Part shown: piece by piece, positions 1 to 7,497 of the stretch
Position numbering within the stretch: the stretch's first letter is position 1
Layout: every line of letters begins with the position of its first letter
NCBI GenBank assembly: GCA_014859615.1
Contig: JACUTX010000088.1
Span: 1-9,146, forward strand
From: Desulfuromonadales bacterium
GTDB lineage: Bacteria; Desulfobacterota; Desulfuromonadia; Desulfuromonadales; UBA2294
DNA length: 9,146 nucleotides
Direction of reading: 5' to 3'
Program-made: the position numbers and the translations under genes
Notes under the pieces: model-generated
Seen by the model: only the letters and a program-made list of their open reading frames with translations
Databases searched by the model: none
Told to the model about the DNA's origin: nothing

Positions 1-1992
1 GTAGGCGCCGGAGACCAGAGCATCGAGAATCTCCGGATGTTGAATAAAGATACGGGTCAGAAACTGGCTGGTTCCGAACAGATTGACCAGTAATTTCATG
101 GTCTTGTGGTTTTCAGCCAGCAGAGCAAAATAGGTGCCGCGGGCGTGCAGGGCAGAGAGAAACTGTTCGACATTCGCCAGGGTCATGTCCGGCTCCGGTG
201 AGTCGACGACTTCCTGCATCAACAGCGGCGCGATCCGTTCCATGTGGTGTCTCGCCTGCCGGGTCAAGTGTCGATGCGGAGTCGATCCCTTGAGAATCTG
301 CAAGCTGTTGTAGGCCGCTTCCGGGTTGCCAAATCCCCATTTCCCGAGCATCTCCTTTATCTCCTCCGGCTCGGTGCGTGGATCGAACAGGGCGTCGATT
401 TCCGGACGGACTTCGCTTTTCAGCTCATCGTCGCCACTGTAAAAGAGCTGATGATAAATCGTTGCGACCGTCTCACGATGCTGATTCAGAACAGCCATGA
501 AGCTGTTAAGATCGGCGAAACCGCTTCGTCTGGCGAGAGCGAGCAGCGCCTCGGGCCGGGTTGGCAGATTGTGGGTCTGTTGTTCCTGAAAGACCTGAAT
601 GCGGTGCTCAACATTGCGCAAAAAGGTGTAGGCGTTCTTCAGATCTGTTGCAATATTCGTTTCGATTAATCCCTCACGGGCGAGCTGATCGAGGGCGGCC
701 AATGAGCTGCGCAGCCGCAGGGACGATTTTTTCCCGGCATGAATCAGTTGCAGCGCCGAGATTAAAAATTCAATTTCACGGATTCCGCCCCGACCGAGCT
801 TGAGGTTGTCCTCCCCCTCGCGCATCCGGCTCAGGCGATTATCGATTTTTTTCTTCATCCCCTTGATATCTTCGAGCATGGCGAAATCGAGATTGCGCCG
901 AAAGATAAACGGTTCGAGCTCTTCAAGGAGGGTCTGGCCAAGCTTGAGATCGCCTGCGACCGGGCGCGCCTTGATCAGGGCCGAGCGTTCCCAGCTCTGC
1001 CCCCAGCTTTCGTAATAGTAAAGTGCGTTGTGAATCGGCTGTGCAATTTCGCCACTGCGCCCTTCCGGACGCAGGTCGAGATCGACCCGAAAGACGAAAC
1101 CGTGTTCGGTCGCCTGACCGATCGCCTTGCTGATCATGTCTGAAAGTTTAATAAAATAAGTGTGCGCCGGGATGATGTTGATCCGCTCAGACCGTGGCGA
1201 TAAAATGCCGGTGGTTTCGCCTTTTTCAGAGAGATAGAAGTACATCAGATCGATATCGGAGGAGAAATTCAGCTCTTCGCCACCGAGTTTCCCCATGCCG
1301 AGAATCGTAAAGGTCGCTTCGATCGGTTCATCTCCATCCGGGGAGACCATCGGTGTGCCAAATTCAGAGCGCAGCAGTGTGGTGCAAACTTCGTAGGCTC
1401 TTTGCAACGTTGCGCCGGCCAGAGCTGACAGCTCTTTTGTGACTTCGATCAGATCGGCCAGACCGCACAGATCGCGGCTGCCGATTCGCAGCATCTCCTG
1501 TGCCTTGTATCGGCGCAGCTCCTCCTGCAGCGCCTCAAAAGTTGACGTATCAGCAATCTTTGCGCTCAGTTCGGTCTGCATGATCGCTTCGCTCTTGGCG
1601 CGATCGATAGCGCGGTTGGTGAACAGTTCCTGAAAATAAACGGGTTGGCGGCAGAGAATACCGGTCAGAAATTGTGAAGCGCCGAGAATGGTCAGCAGCT
1701 GCTGACTTTGCTTTGGGTCGTCTAAAACCGCCGCGAAGAGTTCGACGGTATGAACGTCGAGCAGGCGTTCCAGATTATTGAGTCCCAAAACCGGGTCGGC
1801 GCAAACAAGGGCTTGTGTTGCCAGGCGGGCAACCAGCTGACAATCGCCGGTTGCCTCTTTGAGCAGACGCAGGTTGGTCGCTGTTTTAGCAGGATCCGTG
1901 TAGCCGAGTTCGCGAGCCAGATTCTGCAAGGCAGCCTCTGTCTGCTGCGCACAGGCGGCCTCAATCTGTTCGGCCACACAGACGAGTTCCAT
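1..1992 (-). CDS. glnE: Glutamine synthetase adenylyltransferase / adenylyl-removing enzyme, partial (C-terminal part beyond the left edge)
   Basis: Bifunctional GlnE attaches AMP to, and phosphorolytically removes it from, the regulatory tyrosine of glutamine synthetase, acting in the cytoplasm under PII control. The frame is open for 664 codons from the ATG at 1992 to base 1; the family is usually about 950-1000 residues, so roughly the last third is missing. The nucleotidyltransferase motif of the N-terminal adenylyl-removing domain is clear: GMGKLGGEELNFSSDIDL at residues 232-249, with its SDID aspartates. It is followed by RVDLDLRPEGRSGE (302-315), KARPVAGD (341-348), GRGGIREIEF (400-409) and NVEHRIQ (460-466). 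Residues 105-123 (GASQFLTGILCRQPVYFQE) resemble 640-658 (GTSQFLTRIFIQHPEILDA), the internal duplication expected of GlnE, so the second catalytic half is just beginning at the edge. The start lies 3 bases after the mtnA stop, with an AGGGGG ribosome binding site about 8 bases upstream. Last visible gene of the gatCAB operon. Confidence 0.96.
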   Translation of the reverse strand, partial: MELVCVAEQIEAACAQQTEAALQNLARELGYTDPAKTATNLRLLKEATGDCQLVARLATQALVCADPVLGLNNLERLLDVHTVELFAAVLDDPKQSQQLLTILGASQFLTGILCRQPVYFQELFTNRAIDRAKSEAIMQTELSAKIADTSTFEALQEELRRYKAQEMLRIGSRDLCGLADLIEVTKELSALAGATLQRAYEVCTTLLRSEFGTPMVSPDGDEPIEATFTILGMGKLGGEELNFSSDIDLMYFYLSEKGETTGILSPRSERINIIPAHTYFIKLSDMISKAIGQATEHGFVFRVDLDLRPEGRSGEIAQPIHNALYYYESWGQSWERSALIKARPVAGDLKLGQTLLEELEPFIFRRNLDFAMLEDIKGMKKKIDNRLSRMREGEDNLKLGRGGIREIEFLISALQLIHAGKKSSLRLRSSLAALDQLAREGLIETNIATDLKNAYTFLRNVEHRIQVFQEQQTHNLPTRPEALLALARRSGFADLNSFMAVLNQHRETVATIYHQLFYSGDDELKSEVRPEIDALFDPRTEPEEIKEMLGKWGFGNPEAAYNSLQILKGSTPHRHLTRQARHHMERIAPLLMQEVVDSPEPDMTLANVEQFLSALHARGTYFALLAENHKTMKLLVNLFGTSQFLTRIFIQHPEILDALVSGAY

Positions 1993-1995
1993 CGT

Positions 1996-3039
1996 TTACG
2001 CCCCCTTAACCAGATTGGCCAGAGCGGTGCTGTAATCGCTTTGGGCGATACCGTTTTCGGTAATGATCGCAGTAATCAGCCGGGCCGGTGTGACATCGAA
2101 CGCCGGGTTGCGCACCATGACCCCTTGCGGTGCAATGCGATGGCCACCACAATGAGTGACTTCGCTGCTGTCGCGCTCCTCAATCGGGATGCGGCTCCCG
2201 TCCTCCATATCGAGATCGATGGTTGAGGTGGGTGCGGCGACATAAAACGGGAGGTTGTGTTCGCGGGCGAGGACGGCAACCGTATAGGTGCCGATCTTGT
2301 TGGCGGTATCGCCATTTGCAGCAATCCGGTCCGCTCCGACGATGACGCAATCGATCTCGCCCTTGCTCATCAGATGTCCGGCCATGTTGTCGCAGATCAG
2401 CGTGACCGGGATATTGTCCTGCATCAGTTCCCAGGTGGTCAGCCTTGCCCCCTGCAGCCAGGGACGGGTTTCATCGGCGACGACCGAGATGTTTTTTCCG
2501 GCTTCCACCGCGGCCCGGATCACTCCGAGGGCGGTGCCGTAGCCGCCGGTTGCAAGCGCTCCGGCGTTGCAGTGGGTCAGAATGCGAGCGCCATCGGCGA
2601 TCAGCTTTTCTCCATGCCGACCGAGGGCGCGATTGATCTCAATATCGGCATCGGCAATGCGGCATGCTTCGGTGAGGAGTATGTTTTTCAGCTCGGTGTG
2701 TGGCGCTGCGCTGTTGTTGCGGGCCACTGTTTTCATCCGCTCAAGAGCCCAGCAGAGATTGACTGCGGTCGGTCGGGTTGCGGCCAGCAGGCTGCAGACC
2801 TCTTCAAACTGCGCAAAAAAGAGTTCAAAACGCTCTTCCTTAATATCGCGGGCGCCAAACGCTGCACCAAAAGCCGCGGCAACACCGATCGCCGGTGCGC
2901 CCCGGACCACCATCGTGCGAATCGCCTCTGCAACCTCCCGGTAATCGGTGTAATCGAGCCAGACCTCTTCGGTCGGTAAAAGACGCTGATCGAGCATGCG
3001 GCAGACGCCGTCTTGAAACAGAATCGGTTTGACAGCCAT
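1996..3039 (-). CDS. mtnA: S-methyl-5-thioribose-1-phosphate isomerase
   Basis: Converts 5-methylthioribose-1-phosphate to 5-methylthioribulose-1-phosphate, the aldose-ketose step of methionine salvage or of the related shunts that dispose of methylthioadenosine. The protein is 347 residues, normal for MtnA, and belongs to the eIF2B-alpha/beta/delta-like fold. Visible motifs are VRGAPAIG (45-52, substrate phosphate region), THCNAGALATGGYGTALG (155-172) with the expected catalytic Cys157, ADETRPWLQGARLT (188-201), VGADRIAANGDTANKIGTY (234-252) with the expected catalytic Asp237, and RNPAFDVTP (310-318). The ATG at 3039 was chosen because it overlaps the gatB stop as TAATG, has GGAG 7 bases upstream and begins family-like sequence. 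A longer in-frame ATG at 3303 would add about 88 residues of Arg-rich out-of-frame gatB sequence and is rejected. No other methionine-salvage gene is in the window, so the wider pathway cannot be judged here. Confidence 0.96.
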   Translation of the reverse strand: MAVKPILFQDGVCRMLDQRLLPTEEVWLDYTDYREVAEAIRTMVVRGAPAIGVAAAFGAAFGARDIKEERFELFFAQFEEVCSLLAATRPTAVNLCWALERMKTVARNNSAAPHTELKNILLTEACRIADADIEINRALGRHGEKLIADGARILTHCNAGALATGGYGTALGVIRAAVEAGKNISVVADETRPWLQGARLTTWELMQDNIPVTLICDNMAGHLMSKGEIDCVIVGADRIAANGDTANKIGTYTVAVLAREHNLPFYVAAPTSTIDLDMEDGSRIPIEERDSSEVTHCGGHRIAPQGVMVRNPAFDVTPARLITAIITENGIAQSDYSTALANLVKGA

Positions 3040-4505
3040 TATTTTTCTCCGTACAGAGGGAAAGCGAGTTTTTTCTTCATCAATTCGTTCACCATGCCGG
3101 GGTTCGCTTTCCCCTTGCTTTGCTGCATCACCTTGCCGACGAAAAACCCGATCAGTTTCTCTTTGCCGGCGCGATAATCTGCAACCTGTTCCGGGTTGGC
3201 GGCGATTACCGCGTCGACGATCTTTTCGATTGCGCCGCTGTCGGTCACCTGCTTCAACCCCTGCTCTTCGATGATGATATCGGCCTCCTGGCCGCTCTGC
3301 CACATGGTCTCAAACACCTTCTTGGCGATGTTTCCGGAGATGGTGTTGTCGGCGACGCGCTGGAGAATGCCGACCAGCATTTCGGGTGTCACCGGCGAGT
3401 GCGCGATTGTCAGGCCGTTGTCATTTAAGCGTCGCGACAGCTCCCCCATGATCCAGTTGGCGCAGCTCTTGGCATCATCAAACAGAGCGACACAGGCCTC
3501 GAAATACTCTGCAACCGCTTTTTCGGCAATCAGCACCGAGGCGTCGTATGCCTGCAAACCGAACGTCTCGGTGTAGCGTCGGTATTTGCTCTCCGGGAGC
3601 TCCGGCAGCTCTGTGCGGATCGCTTCGATCCAGGTTTCGTCGATGACCAGCGGCACGAGGTCAGGGTCGGGGAAGTAACGGTAATCGTGGGCTTCCTCCT
3701 TGCCGCGCATCGATCGGGAGACGCCGGTATTGCTGTCAAACAGGCGGGTCTCCTGAATGACCTTGCCGCCATCTTCGAGCAGCTCGGCCTGTCGATCGAT
3801 CTCGTATTCGATCGCCTGTTTGATGAAACGAAAGGAGTTGATATTTTTCAGCTCGGCCCGGGTGCCGAGTTCCTTCTGTCCGCGGGGACGGATCGAGACG
3901 TTGGCGTCGCAGCGAAACGACCCCTCTTCGAGGTTGCCGTCGCAGACACCGAGATAGATGACGATCTGGTGCAATTTTTTCAGGTAGGCGATCGCCTCGT
4001 CGGAGGAGCGCATATCCGGTTCGGAGACGACTTCCAGCAGCGGCGTACAGGCCCGGTTCAGATCGACGAAGGAGTTTCCCGAGCTCTCCGGAGTATCGCC
4101 GTGCAGCAGTTTGCCGGCATCTTCTTCCATGTGAATCCGGGTGATGCCGATCCGTTTTTGTTTTCCACCTTCCACCTCGATATCGAGCCACCCCTGTTCG
4201 CAGATCGGCAACTCAAACTGCGAGATCTGATACCCTTTTGGCAGATCGGGGTAAAAATAGTTTTTACGGGCGAAGAGTGAGCGCGGCGCGATTTTGCAGT
4301 TGGTCGCGAGTCCGGTCATGATGGCGTTTTCAACGACCTGCTTGTTCAGCACCGGCAGCGCCCCCGGCAGACCGAGGCAGACCGGACAGGTCTGGCTGTT
4401 CGGTTCGTTGCCAAAGGTGGTGGAACAGCCGCAAAATATTTTGGTCCTGGTGGTCATCTGCACGTGGACTTCCAGGCCGATGACCACTTCATATTTATCA
4501 CGCAT
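3039..4505 (-). CDS. gatB: Aspartyl/glutamyl-tRNA amidotransferase subunit B
   Basis: GatB is the tRNA-binding kinase subunit of GatCAB. It phosphorylates Glu- or Asp-tRNA with ATP and adds ammonia channelled from GatA. The protein is 488 residues, full length. It opens with MRDKYEVVIGLEVHVQ. The zinc cysteines are intact: Cys25, Cys27, Cys40 and Cys43 (FCGC, then CPVC). Other family motifs are KNYFYPDLPKGYQIS, HMEEDAGK, PLLEVVSEPDMRS, EEGSFRCDANVS, ELKNINSF and HDYRYFPDPDL. The C-terminal YqeY-like tail is present, with NWIMGELSRRLN and a terminal segment containing GKVMQQSKGKANP and MKKKLAFPLYG. The start at 4505 overlaps the gatA stop as TAATG and has GGAGG 9 bases upstream, which indicates translational coupling. 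An in-frame ATG at 4547 would add 14 residues inside gatA and is less likely. Whether the complex serves Gln, Asn or both tRNAs cannot be told from this window. Confidence 0.97.
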   Translation of the reverse strand: MRDKYEVVIGLEVHVQMTTRTKIFCGCSTTFGNEPNSQTCPVCLGLPGALPVLNKQVVENAIMTGLATNCKIAPRSLFARKNYFYPDLPKGYQISQFELPICEQGWLDIEVEGGKQKRIGITRIHMEEDAGKLLHGDTPESSGNSFVDLNRACTPLLEVVSEPDMRSSDEAIAYLKKLHQIVIYLGVCDGNLEEGSFRCDANVSIRPRGQKELGTRAELKNINSFRFIKQAIEYEIDRQAELLEDGGKVIQETRLFDSNTGVSRSMRGKEEAHDYRYFPDPDLVPLVIDETWIEAIRTELPELPESKYRRYTETFGLQAYDASVLIAEKAVAEYFEACVALFDDAKSCANWIMGELSRRLNDNGLTIAHSPVTPEMLVGILQRVADNTISGNIAKKVFETMWQSGQEADIIIEEQGLKQVTDSGAIEKIVDAVIAANPEQVADYRAGKEKLIGFFVGKVMQQSKGKANPGMVNELMKKKLAFPLYGEK

Positions 4506-5977
4506 TAAATTGTCCCTCCACAATTCGGGGCTTGTCTGCTGTGCCAATCGGTTACCTGTTCAAAGGCGTGGCCGATTTTGAGGAGGCTCGCCTCGGCAAA
4601 CGGTTTTCCGATCAGCTGCTGGCCGATCGGCAGCCCGGCGTCTGAGAAACCGGCCGGCAAACTCATGGCGCAGGTTCCAGCCAGGTTGGCCGGAATGGTA
4701 AAGATATCGGAAAGGTACATCTGCAACGGGTCGTTCGTCTTCTCACCGAGGGGGAAGGCCGGGGTCGGCGCGACCGGGGTGAGAATGACATCGACTTTTT
4801 CAAAGGCAGCCAGAAAATCCTGACGGATCAGGGTCCGCACCTTCTGGGCTTTTAAATAGTAGGCGTCATAGTAGCCGGAGGAGAGCGCATAGGTGCCGAG
4901 CATGATCCGTCGCTTCACTTCGGCGCCGAATCCCGCCGCCCGGCTCTGGCGGTACATCTCGATCAGGCCGTCCCCCTTGTCGACCCGTTTGCCGAAGCGG
5001 ACGCCATCGTAGCGGGCAAGATTGCTCGACGCTTCGGCGGTGGCGATCAGATAATAACAGGCGACGGCATAATCGGTATGCGGCAGGCTGACTTCCACCA
5101 TCTGCGCACCAAGATCGGTGTAGGTCGCAATGGTTGCGTCGATCACTCTTTTCACTTCCGGGTCGAGACCGTCGACAAAATACTCTTTCGGCAGGCCGAT
5201 TCGCACCCCTTTGATATCGCCGATCAGCCCGGCGCAATAATCAGGAACCAACGTGTCGATGGAGGTCGAATCGAGCGGGTCGTAGCCGGCGATGGCGCCG
5301 AGCATGATCGCGCAGTCTTCGACTGAACGGGTCATCGGCCCGACCTGATCGAGGGATGATGCATAGGCGATCACCCCGTAACGCGAGACCCGGCCGTAGG
5401 TCGGCTTGAGGCCGACGACGCCGCAGTGCGAAGCCGGTTGCCGGATAGAGCCGCCGGTGTCGGTCCCAAGAGTCGCCATCGCCATTCGGGCAGCGACGGC
5501 TGCAGCTGAACCACCGGAGGAGCCGCCGGTGACGCAGCTGGTGTCCCAGGGGTTACGGGCTGCGCCGAATGCGGAGTTTTCATTGGAACTCCCCATGGCA
5601 AATTCGTCCATGTTCAGCTTGCCGAGTAAAACCGCGCCGCGTTCTTTAAGTCGCGCCACTGCGGTCGAATCGTACGGCGCAATAAAATTTTCAAGGATTT
5701 GCGAACCGCAGGTGGTACGCACCCCTTCACTCAAAAAGATATCTTTAAGCGCCAGCGGGATGCCGGTCAGGATGTCAGCGTCACCTTTCTCGATGCGCCG
5801 GTCGGCGGCATCAGCCATCGCCAGCGCTTCATCGCGGCAGATTGTCAGATAGATATTGAGCGCATCGTTGGTTGCGCCGATCTCTTGCAGAAACGACTCG
5901 GTCAACTGGCGTGAAGTGATCTCGCTGCTGATCAGTTTATCGTGCAGAGCACGGATAGTTAAAGAAGTGGATGACAT
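4505..5977 (-). CDS. gatA: Aspartyl/glutamyl-tRNA amidotransferase subunit A (glutaminase)
   Basis: GatA is the amidase-signature subunit that hydrolyses glutamine to supply ammonia to GatB for correcting Glu-tRNA(Gln) and/or Asp-tRNA(Asn). The protein is 490 residues, the usual length. The Ser-cisSer-Lys triad is complete by motif: Lys78 in GIPLALKDIF, the cis-serine Ser153 in TGGSSGGSAAAVA, and the nucleophile Ser177 in GTDTGGSIRQPA. Downstream are GLKPTYGRVSRYG, the SLDQVGPMTRSVED segment, and the PANLAGTCAMSLPAGF and GLPIGQQLIGKPF motifs typical of GatA C-termini. The ATG at 5977 follows an AAAGGGGA ribosome binding site, 24 bases beyond the gatC stop. The stop codon shares a base with the gatB start. 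Confidence 0.98.
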   Translation of the reverse strand: MSSTSLTIRALHDKLISSEITSRQLTESFLQEIGATNDALNIYLTICRDEALAMADAADRRIEKGDADILTGIPLALKDIFLSEGVRTTCGSQILENFIAPYDSTAVARLKERGAVLLGKLNMDEFAMGSSNENSAFGAARNPWDTSCVTGGSSGGSAAAVAARMAMATLGTDTGGSIRQPASHCGVVGLKPTYGRVSRYGVIAYASSLDQVGPMTRSVEDCAIMLGAIAGYDPLDSTSIDTLVPDYCAGLIGDIKGVRIGLPKEYFVDGLDPEVKRVIDATIATYTDLGAQMVEVSLPHTDYAVACYYLIATAEASSNLARYDGVRFGKRVDKGDGLIEMYRQSRAAGFGAEVKRRIMLGTYALSSGYYDAYYLKAQKVRTLIRQDFLAAFEKVDVILTPVAPTPAFPLGEKTNDPLQMYLSDIFTIPANLAGTCAMSLPAGFSDAGLPIGQQLIGKPFAEASLLKIGHAFEQVTDWHSRQAPNCGGTI

Positions 5978-6001
5978 CGGTTCCCCTTTATGTGCGAAAA
6001 A

Positions 6002-6289
6002 TTATTCGATGATTTTCGGAACCCGAAAATAGTTGTCGGCAGCTGCCGGAGCGTTCATCAACGCCCGTTCAGAGCCGATAGATGGGCGGACAACGTCGTC
6101 ACGAAACGCATTTTCGACCGGGACCGCATGCGCGGTCGGCACAATGCCGTCGGTATCGAGGCGATTAAGGGTGTCGACGTAGTCGAGCAGCTGATTCATC
6201 TGCCCGGTCATGGCATCGAGTTCCTTGTCGGTCAGGGCGAGTCGCGCCAGTACCGCGACGCGCTCCACCTCGTGGCGGGTAATTTTCAT
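6002..6289 (-). CDS. gatC: Aspartyl/glutamyl-tRNA amidotransferase subunit C
   Basis: GatC is the small subunit that wraps around and stabilises the GatA-GatB interface. The protein is 95 residues, typical of the family. It begins MKITRHEVERVAVLARLAL, the standard N-terminus, followed by a helical region (LDAMTGQMNQLLDYVDTLNRLDT), a VPTAHAVPVENAFRDD segment and the usual C-terminal FRVPKIIE. Two ATG codons stand in tandem, at 6292 and 6289. The second is preferred because it lies 7 bases from the GGAG ribosome binding site rather than 4, and because homologues commonly begin MKIT; the alternative adds one Met. First gene of the gatCAB-mtnA-glnE operon, just downstream of the tatA terminator. 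Confidence 0.95.
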   Translation of the reverse strand: MKITRHEVERVAVLARLALTDKELDAMTGQMNQLLDYVDTLNRLDTDGIVPTAHAVPVENAFRDDVVRPSIGSERALMNAPAAADNYFRVPKIIE

Positions 6290-6296
6290 CATGGAT

Positions 6297-6302
6297 CTCC
6301 TT
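6297..6302 (-). promoter_or_regulatory. gatC ribosome binding site (AAGGAG) that decides between tandem starts
   Basis: On the minus strand AAGGAG is followed by ATCC and then ATGATG. Spacing from the end of GGAG is 4 bases to the first ATG and 7 to the second, favouring the second. Either choice changes the product by one residue only. Confidence 0.7.
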
Positions 6303-6325
6303 ATAGTGAATTAAAACAGCTAGGC

Positions 6326-6355
6326 AAATTACCACGAAAAGCGACGTTTTTTCAA
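6326..6355 (-). promoter_or_regulatory. Candidate sigma-70 promoter for the gatCAB-mtnA-glnE operon
   Basis: On the minus strand TTGAAA (6355-6350) and TAATTT (6331-6326) are separated by 18 bases, between the tatA terminator and gatC. The -35 matches the consensus at five of six bases; the -10 is weaker (first, second and last bases). Transcription would start near 6319, leaving a leader of about 30 bases. A promoter is required here because the terminator isolates the operon from tatA, but this exact placement is inference. Confidence 0.4.
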
Positions 6356-6380
6356 GGATTACGACTTTTATTCAAGGCAT

Positions 6381-6412
6381 AAAAAAACGGCCCGCTTTTG
6401 CAGCGGGCCGTT
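6381..6412 (-). terminator. Intrinsic terminator of tatA
   Basis: Read on the minus strand, CGGCCCGC, a 7-base loop TGCAAAA and GCGGGCCG form a perfect 8-bp GC-rich stem, extendable by two A-T pairs. A run of seven T follows immediately (the complement of 6381-6387). It begins 26 bases after the tatA stop, the textbook layout of a Rho-independent terminator. It separates tatA from gatC. On the plus strand the stem is followed by TTCGATT, so termination in that direction should be poor. Confidence 0.93.
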
Positions 6413-6437
6413 CGATTCTGATGCAATGTCAAGGGGC

Positions 6438-6632
6438 TCAGGCCTTGTCGTCATCCTTCTTTTCAAGCTTCTCCGGATCCTTTTCATCCTCTGTCACATC
6501 TTTAACGCCCTCTTTGAAGTTACGCAGTCCTTTGCCCAGGGCGCCGCCAACCTGAGGAAGTTTGCCGGCGCCAAAAATAACCAGCACCAGAACGAGGATG
6601 ATGATCAATTCTGTTGTTCCGAGTCCGAACAT
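6438..6632 (-). CDS. tatA: Sec-independent (Tat) protein translocase subunit TatA/E
   Basis: TatA is the inner-membrane protein that multimerises to pass folded twin-arginine substrates across the membrane. The protein is 64 residues, typical for compact TatA/E. It has a short N-terminal segment with the polar residue Glu8, a single transmembrane helix at about residues 9-20 (LIIILVLVLVIF), the hallmark hinge FGAGKLP (20-26), an amphipathic helix (VGGALGKGLRNFKEGVKDV) and a charged Lys/Asp/Glu tail. The ATG is 8 bases downstream of GGGAGG. It is a one-gene unit with its own candidate promoter and terminator. No tatB or tatC is adjacent, so these must lie elsewhere. TatA and TatE cannot be told apart; TatB is unlikely because of the short length and the FGAGKLP hinge. 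Confidence 0.95.
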   Translation of the reverse strand: MFGLGTTELIIILVLVLVIFGAGKLPQVGGALGKGLRNFKEGVKDVTEDEKDPEKLEKKDDDKA

Positions 6633-6664
6633 GTCGATTGCCTCCCGAAAGAAATTATTAGTTG

Positions 6665-6693
6665 CTTATACAACGCTTCGATGGAAAAAACAA
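6665..6693 (-). promoter_or_regulatory. Candidate sigma-70 promoter for tatA
   Basis: On the minus strand TTGTTT (6693-6688) and TATAAG (6670-6665) are separated by 17 bases. The -10 matches five of six consensus bases. Predicted transcription start is near 6658, about 26 bases before the ATG, leaving room for the GGGAGG ribosome binding site. Confidence 0.5.
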
Positions 6694-6711
6694 ACAAAAC
6701 GAATAGAAATA

Positions 6712-6741
6712 TTTACAATCTGTCGTCAGGTCGGTTACTGT
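6712..6741 (+). promoter_or_regulatory. Weak candidate promoter for the TorD-like gene
   Basis: TTTACA (6712-6717) is followed after 18 bases by TACTGT (6736-6741), in the divergent region shared with tatA. The -35 is good (five of six); the -10 keeps only the first two bases and the final T. A TATAAA at 6766 lies too close to the ribosome binding site to serve. If this is not the promoter, the gene may depend on an activator or another sigma factor. Confidence 0.28.
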
Positions 6742-6784
6742 AGGCCAGAAACATTCAAAAAACAATATAAAGGAGATTGTAAAG

Positions 6785-7408
6785 ATGTTGCATATTCATC
6801 AACGCCTGCGCCTCTATCAATTTTTTGCAGATCTGTTCGCAAATCCGGGTCCGGAATTAATGCAGAAATTGTCCGGTGGCGAAGTCTCTGCCGTTTCGGA
6901 CCTGCTCGGCATTGAAGCTCCGTTAGAGTCAGGTTCTGAAATGTCGATGGAAAATCTTAGTGAATTGTACACGGGGCTGTTTGTTGCCCGGATGGGTGGT
7001 GTCCCAGCGCCTCTTTATGGCTCGGTCTATCTCGATGCGGGGCTTTTGATGGGGCCATCGACCGGCCGGATCGCAGAGCTTTATCGTCAGCAGGGGCTGG
7101 TTTTCGAAGATGCAACCGAGCCAGCCGATTTTCTGGCGACTGAACTCGAATTTCTGTTTTTTCTGGTCGGCAGGGAAGAGGCCGGATTTAAACAGCGTGA
7201 TCTGGCTGCCGCCCGGGCTGCGACTGCCGGTCAACTCGAATTTCTCAATGGCGAGTTGCTCCCCTGGTTGGAGCAGTTTGTTGAGCGATTGGCCAAAGTT
7301 GAAGAAAAGACCCTCTATCACTGGGGGGCACAAGCGCTCCTTCTGTTTTGTCGCCAGGAGCGTGACTGGCTGAGCCGGCTCCCGCAATCTCCTGCCTTGG
7401 TTGTTTGA
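6785..7408 (+). CDS. TorD/DmsD/NarJ-family molybdoenzyme maturation chaperone
   Basis: TorD-family proteins are cytoplasmic, all-helical chaperones. They bind the twin-arginine signal of molybdopterin oxidoreductases and hold back export until the cofactor is inserted. The protein is 207 residues, the usual size. Family features are LSELYTGLFV (58-67, the Y-x-x-LF helix), the loop APLYGSVYLD (75-84), MGPSTGRIAELYRQQGL (89-105) and EPADFLATELEFLFFL (112-127). The last corresponds to the family signature E-P-x-D-H but has Phe in place of the usual His. The ATG is 9 bases after AGGAG. The gene diverges from tatA, whose product exports the class of enzyme this chaperone serves. No molybdoenzyme lies within the window, so the client is unknown and no gene symbol is given. 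Confidence 0.85.
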   Translation: MLHIHQRLRLYQFFADLFANPGPELMQKLSGGEVSAVSDLLGIEAPLESGSEMSMENLSELYTGLFVARMGGVPAPLYGSVYLDAGLLMGPSTGRIAELYRQQGLVFEDATEPADFLATELEFLFFLVGREEAGFKQRDLAAARAATAGQLEFLNGELLPWLEQFVERLAKVEEKTLYHWGAQALLLFCRQERDWLSRLPQSPALVV

Positions 7409-7497
7409 TCCAAAAATAAAGGTAACTGTTTTCAGCACTTCATATTACGCGGTTTGAGCAGGGTGCAAAATGATTCCAAATAAAGTCAATTCAGCAC
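7406..7497 (+). repeat. Imperfect direct repeat downstream of the TorD-like gene
   Basis: A segment at 7406-7438 (TGATCC, A-rich, ATAAAGG, ending TTCAGCAC) recurs at 7471-7497 (TGATTCC, AAATAAAG, ending TTCAGCAC) at a period of about 60-65 bases. The first copy starts in the stop codon of the chaperone gene. The copies differ by small indels. The 27-bp second copy is embedded between GCAGGGTGC (7458-7466) and GCACCTGC (7494-7501), which could pair with one bulge. No convincing terminator with a T-run is seen after the chaperone gene. Function unknown; chance similarity in AT-rich DNA is possible. Confidence 0.35.

Noticed and set aside
2257..2979. A 240-codon plus-strand open frame opposite mtnA
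   Set aside because: It is an antisense shadow of a well-supported gene and its translation has no recognisable motif. The same holds for the other long plus-strand frames opposite gatA, gatB and glnE.
3040..3303. An N-terminal extension of mtnA by about 88 residues
   Set aside because: The added sequence is Arg-rich out-of-frame gatB with no family similarity, while the ATG at 3039 has a ribosome binding site and gives the normal MtnA length.
4506..4547. A GatB start 14 codons upstream
   Set aside because: It lies inside the gatA coding region; the ATG at 4505 has GGAGG, a TAATG overlap with gatA and the standard GatB N-terminus.
6290..6311. TATAAG close to the gatC start as its -10 element
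   Set aside because: The transcript would begin at about the ATG and exclude the AAGGAG ribosome binding site.
6929..7438. A 169-codon minus-strand frame opposite the TorD-like gene
   Set aside because: The plus-strand gene has a ribosome binding site and family motifs; the opposite frame has neither.
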